A stretch of 64,000 bases of DNA from assembly GCA_963827515.1 (NCBI GenBank), contig CAWHBF010000025.1, forward strand, positions 186,001 through 250,000, given 5' to 3'. This DNA is from JABFSA01 sp963827515. GTDB lineage: Bacteria > Acidobacteriota > Vicinamibacteria > Vicinamibacterales > UBA2999. The notes below the pieces were generated by a model that did no database searches, was not told where the DNA came from, and saw only the letters and a list, made by a program, of their open reading frames with translations. A program made the translations under genes and the position numbers. Positions 35,705 through 43,495 of this stretch are shown here, one piece after another (position 1 is the stretch's first letter; each line of letters opens with the position of its first letter).

Positions 35705-36907
35705 ATGATCGATGCGCTTGCCGGGAAGGTGGCCGCAGGGGGGCGCGTCAGCGCCGCCGACGCGCTCGATCTCTATCGGCATGCGCCGACACACGTGCTC
35801 GGACTCCTGGCCGACGGGATCCGTGCCCGTAAGCATTCGAACCGTGTCGTCACCTACATCATCGATCGCAACGTCAATTACACGAACGTCTGCGTCGCGC
35901 GGTGCAACTTCTGCGCGTTCTATCGTCCCGTAGGTTCGGCGGAAGGGTACGTCCTTGGCTTCGAGGAGATCCTCGGCAAGATCGAGGAGACGATCGCCGT
36001 CGGCGGCAATCAGCTCCTCCTCCAGGGCGGGCACAACCCGGACCTGCCGATCGCCTGGTACGAAGATCTCTTTCGGACGATCAAGGCCCGGTACCCCGCG
36101 TTCAAACTGCACGCGCTGTCGCCGCCGGAGGTGCTTCACATCTCGAAGGTCAACCAGCTGTCGGTGCCGGCAGTGGTGGAACGCCTCGTGGCGGCCGGTC
36201 TCGACAGCATCCCCGGCGGGGGCGCGGAGATTCTCGTCGATCGCGTCAGGAAGCTGCTGAACTGCTATAGCAAGGCATCGGCAGACGAGTGGCTGGGAGT
36301 GATGAAGCACGCACACCGTGCTGGTCTCCGGACGACGGCCACGATGATGTACGGGACGGTGGAGACCGACGAGGAGCGGATCGAGCACATGATCCGGCTC
36401 AGGGACCTGCAGGACGAGACCGGCGGCTTCACGGCGTTCATCACCTGGAGCTACCAGCCCGAGCACACCGAACGAGGTGGTTCCGAGGCCACGGGCGTCG
36501 ACTATCTCCGCACCCTTGCGCTTGCGCGCATCGTTCTCGACAACTTCGACAACCTGCAGGCGTCGTGGGTGACACAGGGCGGCAAGGTGGGGCAGCTGAG
36601 CCTTGCATACGGCGCCAACGACATGGGTAGCGTGATGATCGAGGAGAACGTCGTGCGGGCCGCCGGCGCCGTGTACTGCATGGACGAAGTCGAGATCGTC
36701 GCGAACATCGAGGACGCGGGGTTCGTTCCGAAACGTCGGAACATGCACTACGAGCTGCTCGGCGATCCCGTGTTTCGCGAGCGCGAGGTGCCGCGAATGC
36801 TGTCTCTCGGCAAGGCACGGGCTGATGGCGAGACGTCGGTCCCCGACGAGCTGCGGCAGTACCCCGCGCGAAGTCTCGCCGGAAAGCGGCTGAGACTCTC
36901 GCAGTAG
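35705..36907 (+). CDS. mqnC: Cyclic dehypoxanthinyl futalosine synthase MqnC
   Basis: The 400-residue radical-SAM enzyme has the cluster ligands Cys63, Cys67 and Cys70 in NVCVARCNFCAF, the LQGGHNPDLPI motif, SIPGGGAEILVDRVR (SAM binding) and the MqnC-specific GANDMGSVMIEENVV near residue 310. It cyclises dehypoxanthine futalosine, forming the naphthoquinone precursor ring. An intact cluster motif here contrasts with the MqnE-like protein two genes upstream. Confidence 0.95.
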   Translation: MIDALAGKVAAGGRVSAADALDLYRHAPTHVLGLLADGIRARKHSNRVVTYIIDRNVNYTNVCVARCNFCAFYRPVGSAEGYVLGFEEILGKIEETIAVGGNQLLLQGGHNPDLPIAWYEDLFRTIKARYPAFKLHALSPPEVLHISKVNQLSVPAVVERLVAAGLDSIPGGGAEILVDRVRKLLNCYSKASADEWLGVMKHAHRAGLRTTATMMYGTVETDEERIEHMIRLRDLQDETGGFTAFITWSYQPEHTERGGSEATGVDYLRTLALARIVLDNFDNLQASWVTQGGKVGQLSLAYGANDMGSVMIEENVVRAAGAVYCMDEVEIVANIEDAGFVPKRRNMHYELLGDPVFREREVPRMLSLGKARADGETSVPDELRQYPARSLAGKRLRLSQ

Positions 36908-36921
36908 TTCAGAATTCACGT

Positions 36922-38172
36922 GTGATCGTCTACGCCGCCGACTGGATCCTGCCGATTGTCGAGACCCCCATCCCACATGGATGGGTCGCGGTCGAGGGCG
37001 GACGGGTTGTCGAGGTTGGTTCAGGCCCGCGGCGTGGAGTGGTCGAGCTTGGTCGCGTCGCCGTTCTTCCGGCGCTCGTCAACGCACATACCCACCTGGA
37101 ACTCTCCCATCTGCGAGATGCGGTCCCGCCCGCCAGCGCGTTCCTCGACTGGGCGAGCGGCCTCATAGCGGTGCGTCGAGCGCAGTCGAACCCACGGGCT
37201 CCAGAGATTCTCGCGGCCGCGCGTGCCGGGATCCATGAGGCGCGTGCGAGCGGCACCGGACTCGTCGGCGACGTCAGTAATACCCTCGCGACGGTGCCGC
37301 TTCTTCTCGAAGCGGGCATGCCGGCTCGCGTGTTCTACGAGCTGCTCGGGTTCGGTGCTTCCGATCCGGTGGGCCGCGTTCGCGACGCGCGTGCCCTCGT
37401 CTCGGCCACGGCGAGCGGAGGCAGCGACTTGCAAATCGGGCTCGCGCCCCACGCGCCATATTCGGTGTCGCCAGGGCTGTTTTCCGCGATTCGCGACGAC
37501 CTTGGCGCGCATCCCGGTGACATTTCGAGCGTCCATCTCAGCGAGTCGCCCGAAGAGGTCGAGTTCATCCGGCGTGGGACGGGTGGCTGGCGTGAACTGC
37601 TGGTCGCCCTGGGCGCATGGACCGACGAGTGGCGCGCGCCGGGTGTATCGCCCGTCATGTATCTCGCGGATTTGGGCTTTCTCGATGCACGCGTACTGGT
37701 CGTGCATGGTGCCCAGTGTTCCGTTGAGGACCTGTCGCGACTTCGGGCACTCGGCACAACCGTCGTCGCGTGCCCCCGCAGCAACCAGTACGTGGGCGTT
37801 GGTGATCCGCCGCTGGAGGCGTTCTACGCGACGGGCGTGAGCGTAGCCTTCGGGACCGACAGCCTCGCGAGCGTTGCCGATCTAAACATGTTTCAGGAGC
37901 TCGCGGCGGCCAGACGGCTCGCACCGGGAGTGTCAGCCCGAACCCTCATCGAGAGTGCGACGCTCCTTGGCGCACGGGCCCTGGGCTTCGGAGACGAGTT
38001 CGGGAGCATCGAGGCGGGGAAGCGAGGGGCTCTGATTGCCGTGGGCCTGCCAGAGCGTGTCGGCGATGTGGAAGAATACCTCGTCTCCGGTATCGACCCC
38101 GACGTGATTCAGTGGGTTGAGTCGTCGCACCTCGCACCTCGCACCGTCGCACCGTCGCACCCTCGCACATGA
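36922..38172 (+). CDS. Amidohydrolase, probable aminofutalosine deaminase (MqnX type)
   Basis: The 416-residue metal-dependent amidohydrolase has NAHTHLELS (His56, His58 metal ligands), HLSES, a VVHGAQCS strand and AFGTDSLAS with the metal-binding Asp. These are the marks of the adenosine/aminofutalosine deaminase and chlorohydrolase (SsnA/TrzA) branch. Placed between mqnC and mqnP, deamination of 6-aminodeoxyfutalosine to futalosine is the likely reaction. The last about 16 residues come from a tandem repeat (CGCACC units) and are probably not conserved. GTG start. Confidence 0.82.
   Translation: MIVYAADWILPIVETPIPHGWVAVEGGRVVEVGSGPRRGVVELGRVAVLPALVNAHTHLELSHLRDAVPPASAFLDWASGLIAVRRAQSNPRAPEILAAARAGIHEARASGTGLVGDVSNTLATVPLLLEAGMPARVFYELLGFGASDPVGRVRDARALVSATASGGSDLQIGLAPHAPYSVSPGLFSAIRDDLGAHPGDISSVHLSESPEEVEFIRRGTGGWRELLVALGAWTDEWRAPGVSPVMYLADLGFLDARVLVVHGAQCSVEDLSRLRALGTTVVACPRSNQYVGVGDPPLEAFYATGVSVAFGTDSLASVADLNMFQELAAARRLAPGVSARTLIESATLLGARALGFGDEFGSIEAGKRGALIAVGLPERVGDVEEYLVSGIDPDVIQWVESSHLAPRTVAPSHPRT
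38122..38168 (+). repeat. Tandem repeat of CGCACC(T/G)T units
   Basis: Six or so 7-9 base units (TCGCACCTCGCACC...GTCGCACCCTCGCAC) overlap the end of the amidohydrolase reading frame and finish one base before the UbiA-type gene's ATG. They appear to have extended the amidohydrolase C-terminus. Confidence 0.65.
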
Positions 38173-39020
38173 GCAAGCTCACCACCTATTTTTCGTTCGT
38201 TCGCTTCAGCCATTCGGTCTTCGCGCTGCCGTTCGCGCTGACAGGTGCGCTGCTGGCGTGGCGGACGCATCCGTTCGCCTGGTCCCAGGTGTTCTGGGTC
38301 GTCGTCTGCATGGTGGGCGCGCGCAGTGCAGCCATGGGATTCAATCGACTCGTCGACGCCAGATACGACGCGCTGAATCCTCGAACGTCGATGCGTGAGT
38401 TGCCTCGGGGCGCCATGTCCACGATCGAGGCGGTCATCTTCGTTGGAGCATCCTCAACGGCGTTCATCTTCGGGGCGGCACAGCTCAACACGCTCTGTTT
38501 CGCGCTCTCGCCGATCGCGCTTGCCATCGTGTTCTGGTACTCCCTCGCCAAGCGCTATACCTCGTACACGCAGCTGTTTCTCGGGCTCGCGATGGCCGTG
38601 GCGCCGGTCGGTGGCTGGATCGCGGCGGGAGGACGCGGGGGGGTCGAGCCATGGCTACTCGGCTTGGCCATCGGACTGTGGGTGGGCGGGTTCGATATCC
38701 TGTACGCCTGCCAGGACGTGGCGTTTGATCGACAGCAGGGCCTGCGATCGATTCCGGTGAGGTTCGGGGTCGGGCAAGCAATCCGGATCTCACGGTTCAT
38801 GCACGTCGTCACGGTGATGGTGATGGCGGCTTTGTGGCGCGTCGCACAGCTACCGCCGTTGTACCTGGCCGGCGTCCTGCTCGTCGCATGTCTCCTCGCC
38901 TACGAGCAGTCCCTTGTTCACGAGCACGATCTGTCGAAGGTCAAGATGGCGTTCGATCTCAACGGCTATGTCGGCATCGTGTACTTCGCGGTGACCGCTC
39001 TCGCGCTCTTCATCGAATAG
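38169..39020 (+). CDS. mqnP: UbiA-family prenyltransferase, probable MqnP
   Basis: The 283-residue product has eight or nine predicted membrane helices. The two Asp-rich motifs of the UbiA superfamily are seen: NRLVDARYD (Asn59, Asp63, Asp67) and DILYACQDVAFDRQQGLRSIPVRFG (about residues 178-202), which bind the Mg-diphosphate of the polyprenyl donor. In a futalosine cluster it would prenylate 1,4-dihydroxy-6-naphthoate, before decarboxylation and methylation. Such genes are often annotated ubiA; the menaquinone role is inferred from mqnA, mqnC and menG alongside. Confidence 0.88.
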   Translation: MSKLTTYFSFVRFSHSVFALPFALTGALLAWRTHPFAWSQVFWVVVCMVGARSAAMGFNRLVDARYDALNPRTSMRELPRGAMSTIEAVIFVGASSTAFIFGAAQLNTLCFALSPIALAIVFWYSLAKRYTSYTQLFLGLAMAVAPVGGWIAAGGRGGVEPWLLGLAIGLWVGGFDILYACQDVAFDRQQGLRSIPVRFGVGQAIRISRFMHVVTVMVMAALWRVAQLPPLYLAGVLLVACLLAYEQSLVHEHDLSKVKMAFDLNGYVGIVYFAVTALALFIE

Positions 39021-39028
39021 AACCCGGA

Positions 39029-39370
39029 ACCACGAAGGGCACGAAGATCATGACGCTACATGAATTCTGTCGAAGAGCCCCGTTCGTAGCCCTCGGGTGT
39101 CTCACTTGTCTTGGATCTTGGTGTAGGTTGCTTTCTTCGCGTCCCCCGTTGTCCCATGACGAGGAACACTTCGCCAGACAAAGCGCCGGATCGGAGCCCC
39201 GAACCACGAAGGTCACGAAGATTACAAGGGTCATGACGCGACATAGGTTCTGCCGGAGAGCCCGTGTTGTCCTACTCGTGTCCTTGTCGCTTTCCATTAC
39301 TTCGTGCCCTTCGTTCCCTTCGTGTCCTTCGTGGTATGACGACAAACGTTTCGCCTGACAAGACGCCGGA
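39029..39370 (+). repeat. Tandem duplication (about 175-180 bp) of the menG leader and first codons
   Basis: Two divergent copies are visible. Each starts with ACCACGAAGG(G/T)CACGAAGAT (39029 and 39203), continues through CATGACGC(T/G)ACAT...TTCTG(T/C)C and a GAGAGCCC(C/G)GT-like stretch, and ends in an ATG followed by about 12 similar codons (39156 and 39336). The right parts of copy 2 also pair with its left 9-mers (CTTCGTGGT at 39327-39335). This fills the 315-base gap between mqnP and menG. Confidence 0.7.
39156..39236 (+). pseudogene. Duplicated, truncated copy of the menG 5' end
   Basis: ATGACGAGGAACACTTCGCC onwards encodes MTRNTSPDKAPDRSP, matching MTTNVSPDKTPDRIA of the real gene 180 bases downstream. 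After about 13 codons it enters the second repeat copy and stops at 39236. It could be an untranslated relic or a 26-residue upstream peptide. Confidence 0.6.
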
Positions 39371-40049
39371 CCGCATCGCGGGCATGTTCGATGCGATTGC
39401 GCCTCGGTACGACCTGCTGAACCGAGTTCTGAGCGCCGGCATCGATCGTCGTTGGCGTGAACGTGCGATCCGCTCGCTCCACCTGACTGGCCGCGAGACG
39501 CTGCTGGACGTCTGCACGGGCACCGCTGATGTGGCGCTGCAGGCCCGTGGCGCCGCGCGCGTGGTCGGCGTTGATTTCGCTGGTGCGATGTTGTCAATTG
39601 GACGACGTAAGGTGATCGCCGCCGGTGAGGGTGAAAGGATCACGCTTCTGCGCGGTGACGCGACGCGACTGCCAGTGAGTGATGGCAGTGCTCACGCCGC
39701 CACGGTGGCGTTTGGCATTCGGAACGTCCAGCGTCCGGAGCTCGCATGCGTGGAGCTGGCTCGCGCTCTGCGTCCCGGCGGCCGCTTGGCCATTCTCGAA
39801 TTTGGTGTGCCTCGCATCTGGGGCGTCAGCACCATCTACCGTTGGTACTTCCAGCACCTCCTGCCAACCGTGGGCCGGATGGTCTCTGGCCATTCGGCGG
39901 CCTATTCCTACCTGCCCGCGTCTGTCGGCGCCTTCCCGCCGCCACGCGAATTCATGGCGATTCTCGAACAGGCGGGATTCACCGATGTTCGCGCAGACCC
40001 TTTGACCTTTGGCATCGTCTATCTGTATACGGGTGTGAGGCGGGGCTAG
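39336..40049 (+). CDS. menG: Demethylmenaquinone methyltransferase MenG/UbiE
   Basis: The 237-residue class I SAM methyltransferase has the UbiE/MenG N-terminus IAGMFDAIAPRYDLLNRVLSAGIDRRWR and motif I LLDVCTGTADVAL. It also has GVDFAGAML, VAFGIRNVQRPELACVELARALRPGGRLAILEFGVP and the C-terminal YSYLPASVGAFPPPREFMAILEQAGF. It performs the last step of menaquinone synthesis, C-methylation of the demethylated quinol. The start at 39336 follows the duplicated leader; its upstream twin is truncated. Confidence 0.94.
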   Translation: MTTNVSPDKTPDRIAGMFDAIAPRYDLLNRVLSAGIDRRWRERAIRSLHLTGRETLLDVCTGTADVALQARGAARVVGVDFAGAMLSIGRRKVIAAGEGERITLLRGDATRLPVSDGSAHAATVAFGIRNVQRPELACVELARALRPGGRLAILEFGVPRIWGVSTIYRWYFQHLLPTVGRMVSGHSAAYSYLPASVGAFPPPREFMAILEQAGFTDVRADPLTFGIVYLYTGVRRG

Positions 40050-40235
40050 CCGGTCGCTGGTAGCCGGTAGCCGGAAGGACTGGCCGGGTCCGCTTCGCGG
40101 CACCCGGCCTACGAAAAGGGAGCACAGTAGGGCGGGTCCCGCGCAGCGGACCCGCCGCCGAGACGCGACCAGCTACCTCTACCGGCTACCAGCTACTGGC
40201 TACAAGCTGGGAGCTACCAGCTACCAGCCAGTCCA
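40050..40235 (+). repeat. Family A palindromes nested between inverted TAGCCGG/CCGGCTA repeat arms
   Basis: CTGGTAGCCGGTAG (40057-40070) pairs perfectly with CTACCGGCTACCAG (40179-40192). Between them lie two family A units in opposite orientation (40084-40153). The right arm continues as degenerate CTACCAGCTAC words to 40235. No gene is seen in this 210-base gap. Confidence 0.75.
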
Positions 40236-40259
40236 GTGTCATAATCGCCTCTCATACCC

Positions 40260-41184
40260 TTGATTCACTTCGATCTCGACGATCGGTATCAGGACGAAAA
40301 CGTCGTCGGCACCGCCATTTCGCGGCGCGAGGGCGTTGTGATGTCGGTCGTCTTTCATTCCCTCTTGGCCGTGGCCCTGATCGTGGGTCCTCAGCTGCCC
40401 ATGTTTCAGCCCACTCCAGAGGAGTTGGAGCAGCGGCAGGCCGAGCTCGAGCGGGAACGTGAGGCGGCGTCGCGCCGGATGGTGTTCGTGCGGCCTCGCA
40501 TGGACATGCCTGCGGAGCGGCCGCCGGAACGCGCCGAACTCTCCGACTTGGATCGTCAGGCACAGGCGCCCCAGGTCCCAAGAACACCAGAGAACCCGCT
40601 GCCGTACTCCCTCGGCAATTCGTCCGAGCGTGCCGAGGCCGAGTTAGCCGAGCGTGCCCGCGGGGCGGAGGAAACTCCACAGCCTCAGCCCGAGGCCGAG
40701 GAGGCGCGGACGTTGCCGCCGGCCGATTCTGGTTTTCGGCGCGCTCCACCGGCCGAGCCGCTGCCGTGCGACCGGGTCGCTCGGGGAGGCGTTGCGCAAT
40801 CTGCAGCGCTACGTACAGAACGAGACGTTCAACAACCCGCAAGGGGGAAACGATCGTCCGGGTGCGACGATTCAGTTCGACACCAAGGGGGTGGAGTTCG
40901 GGCCGTGGCTCCGACGGTTCGTGGCGCAGGTGCGGCGGAACTGGTTCGTCCCTCAGGCGGCAATGGTGATGAGCGGCCACGTGGTGCTGCAATTCAACAT
41001 TCATCGTGACGGGTCGATCACCGACGTGGTCGTGGTGCAGCCCTCCTCGATCGACGCGTTCAACAACGCCGCGTACGGCGCGATCATGACCTCGAACCCG
41101 ACAGCGCCGCTCCCACCCGAATACCCGGCGGACAAGGCGCTCTTCACGGTCACGTTCTACTACAACGAGGAACCGCCCAATTGA
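40260..41184 (+). CDS. tonB: Energy transducer TonB, reading frame broken near 40765
   Basis: The TTG start gives IHFDLDDRYQDENVVGTAISRREGVVMSVVFHSLLAVAL, a cytoplasmic tail then a single membrane anchor. A charged, Pro/Glu-rich periplasmic spacer follows to about residue 165. In the next frame come LGEALRNLQRYVQNETFNNPQGG, the conserved WLRRFVAQVRRNWFVPQAA helix and the TonB C-terminal fold VVLQFNIHRDGSITDVVVVQPSSIDAFNNAAYGAI, ending at 41184. The span is whole codons plus one base, so one extra base lies at about 40755-40775. It would transmit proton-motive force to outer-membrane receptors. Confidence 0.8.
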
Positions 41185-41234
41185 TCCGAGCGGGCCGAGG
41201 GACCGTAGCGGACCCGCCGGATACCAGGCTCAGC

Positions 41235-41321
41235 ATGCCCACCAGGGTTCAGCAACTCGGCCTCTTGATTCTGCTCACGGCCCTCGTCGTCTACGCGGTC
41301 GTTCGCGTGGGATGGCAGTAG
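41235..41321 (+). CDS. Possible 28-residue single-helix membrane peptide
   Basis: ATG at 41235, MPTRVQQLG then a 17-residue hydrophobic run and VRVGWQ, stop at 41321. The composition is a classic single-pass helix with a positive N-terminus, and the position directly after tonB is suggestive. It is too short for statistical support, and no strong ribosome-binding site is seen. Confidence 0.4.
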   Translation: MPTRVQQLGLLILLTALVVYAVVRVGWQ

Positions 41322-41456
41322 GGCGACGCTCAAAGACACCGCGGTCGGAAGGCCTCAAAGGTGCTACGCGCCGGCGCGCCGCGTTGTAGACTGCGCCATC
41401 CGGGAATCAGCGTTCTAGGGTAAGCCAGGGCCACATCGGACTCCTTTCGAGGACGT

Positions 41457-43103
41457 ATGCCGCGAACAGTCTCGCTGCTCATCACCGCCTTTCTCCTGGC
41501 CTGTTTCCCTGACGCGGCCCTGGCCGATTGGTCGAAGCTCCAGACGCCACATTTTCTCTTCGTGGGCGATGCATCCGAGGGACAGATTCGCCGCACCGCT
41601 CAGCGTCTCGAACAGTTTCGTGACGTACTCGGACGGGCGCTGCCCGCCGACGCGACGTCCTCTCCCGTCCCGACGGTTGTCATCGTATTCGGATCGGCGC
41701 GATCGTTCGCGCCGTATCGTCCTCGGTTCGAAGGACGTGCGATCGAGGCGGCTGGCTTCTTCCAATCTGGAGAGGACACCAACTTCATCGTTGTGAACGG
41801 GTCGACAGGCGAGCAAGCCTTGACAACCATCCTTCACGAATACGCGCACTCCGTGGTCAGCAACAGAATGGGATCGCTTCCCGCGTGGCTGAACGAAGGT
41901 TTGGCTGAGTTCTACGAGACGTTCGAGAGTCGGAACGGAGGCAGGAGTGCCCTGATTGGACTCGCACCCGCGCACCATGTTCAACTGCTCCGCGGCACGA
42001 CGCTCATCCCGCTGCGAGATCTGTTCGCCATCACGTCCTCGTCATCGGATTACAACGAAGGCCGTCGGCGAGGCGTGTTCTACGCCCAGTCGTGGGCCCT
42101 GTGGCACTACTTGTACTTCGCGGGCGAGCCACGAGCCTCGCAACTCAACAGGTACGTGCTCGAAGCGCCTACCGCTGCAAGCCAGGAGGCGGCTGTCAGG
42201 GCTGCGTTTGGCGAGGATCTGCAATCGCTCGAAGCCGAGCTGCGACGCTACGTGAGCCAGGTCAGTTTCAAGGCGATCACGTTCACCTTCGATGAGAAGG
42301 TGCTCGGTAGCCAGGTTGGCCCCATCCTTCGAATCGACGAGCCAGAAGCGACGGCATTCCTTGGTGACCTGCTGGGGCGTGTGCGTCGCGAGGACGAGGC
42401 GAGGAAGATGCTTCTCCCGCTTCTGCAGGATCCGCGCGGCGGCGCGCGAGCAAGTGCCGCGCTCGGACTTCTCGAGTTGCGGCAGGGTCGCGTCGGGGAG
42501 GCGCTTGCCCTGCTCGAGCCTGCCGCCGCTCGCTACCCGCAGGACCTCACCGTGCAGGGGGCCTTGGCAAGAACCTTGATTGCCCACCTGTCGGAATTGG
42601 ATGTCGACTTCAAAGCCAGGCAGGCCACGTTGAATACGGCCAAGGGTGCGCTCACGCGTGTCCTGGCAGGCGAACCCGACAACGCCTATGCGACTGCGAT
42701 GCTGGGTTTTGTGGAACTGGCCCTCGGTGCGGATCTTCCGCGGGCCGAATCCCTGTTGGCCAGAGCCGCCGCGATGGCGCCCTCGCGACAGGAGTATCGA
42801 ATCATGCACGCGCGGGCCTTGGCGAGGCAGGGCGACTACCAGGGAGCCACCAACATTCTCGGACCGCTCGTGGGCTTTGGCAGCAGTCAACAGACTCGCG
42901 ACGCCGCCCGTGCGGCCCTGGGGACCATTGCGCAAATGCGGAACGCTGCGGCTCCAGCCACAGCCGGCCAACGGTCGCCTGAGACGACCTCTGCGCCCTC
43001 GGCCGACTTGGAGGCCCTGGCGGCTCTCGCGTCACCGCCCGAAAAGCCCAGACCGGCGGCGCCGGTGTTTAGTACCGAGCCTGCGCGCACCTGGGCCCGG
43101 TGA
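41457..43103 (+). CDS. Secreted gluzincin (MA-type) peptidase with TPR-like repeats
   Basis: The product has 548 residues in this frame. A signal peptide (MPRTVSLLITAFLLACFPDAALA) is followed by a peptidase-MA-like domain with HEYAH (His127, Glu128, His131) and WLNEGLAE (Glu147) zinc motif. The rest is helical repeats with TPR character (LGDLLGRVRREDEARKMLLPLL; LLELRQGRVGEALALLEPAAARYP; ALARQGDYQGATNILGPLVG), about residues 270-490, and a Pro/Ala-rich linker. It is probably periplasmic. The substrate is unknown. A further C-terminal domain seems to continue in another frame after 43086. Confidence 0.82.
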   Translation: MPRTVSLLITAFLLACFPDAALADWSKLQTPHFLFVGDASEGQIRRTAQRLEQFRDVLGRALPADATSSPVPTVVIVFGSARSFAPYRPRFEGRAIEAAGFFQSGEDTNFIVVNGSTGEQALTTILHEYAHSVVSNRMGSLPAWLNEGLAEFYETFESRNGGRSALIGLAPAHHVQLLRGTTLIPLRDLFAITSSSSDYNEGRRRGVFYAQSWALWHYLYFAGEPRASQLNRYVLEAPTAASQEAAVRAAFGEDLQSLEAELRRYVSQVSFKAITFTFDEKVLGSQVGPILRIDEPEATAFLGDLLGRVRREDEARKMLLPLLQDPRGGARASAALGLLELRQGRVGEALALLEPAAARYPQDLTVQGALARTLIAHLSELDVDFKARQATLNTAKGALTRVLAGEPDNAYATAMLGFVELALGADLPRAESLLARAAAMAPSRQEYRIMHARALARQGDYQGATNILGPLVGFGSSQQTRDAARAALGTIAQMRNAAAPATAGQRSPETTSAPSADLEALAALASPPEKPRPAAPVFSTEPARTWAR

Positions 43104-43393
43104 GACGCGGCTGCTCGGCGTCCTGCAAACTATTGAGTGCCAACCCGGACTCATTGTCGCGATCGTGGTGACGACGGCTGGGTCGGCGAGGCTCGGAGCG
43201 AAGCGGTTCGAGGACATCGATTTCATTACCTACCGATCCGATTCGCCCGGAACCGTGGCATGCGGGCCGTTGCCGTCTCCTGTCCGCGTATTGACGACCT
43301 ATCGTCCGTCGGAGACGGCTGCGTCTACTGGCTCAGTGCTTGGCGATCTGGTGGCCGTCGAGCTCTTGCCAGACGACTACACTCCTCGTCCTC
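43086..43393 (+). pseudogene. Displaced C-terminal domain of the MA-type peptidase (frameshift)
   Basis: Immediately past the peptidase stop, the +1 frame reads PGETRLLGVLQTIECQPGLIVAIVV...FEDIDFITYRSDSPGTVACGPLPSPVRVLTTYRP...VAVELLPDD. This has the shape of a small beta-barrel domain that I recall following such peptidases (GVLxxIEC, DFITYR, CGP). A one-base indel near 43090 (GGGCCC) would join them. The frame does not stop cleanly after 43393, so a second error may exist. The remaining 100 bases to miaA show nothing else. Confidence 0.5.
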
Positions 43394-43495
43394 ACACCTG
43401 GCGAGGGTGGCGCGATTCAACGCTAGGTTCCTCCTGGCTTCGGACGACCAGCGTCCTTCCGCCTTTGGTGGTGAGCGGCACGGTAGGATGGGCTG

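Noticed and set aside
35561..36976. A 471-codon minus-strand frame opposite mqnC.
   Set aside because: Entirely antisense to a conserved radical-SAM enzyme, with no recognisable domain.
39029..39335. Repeats at the mqnP-menG gap considered as a CRISPR array.
   Set aside because: The repeated words are only about 9 bases and degenerate, there are no unique spacers of constant length, and no cas genes are present.
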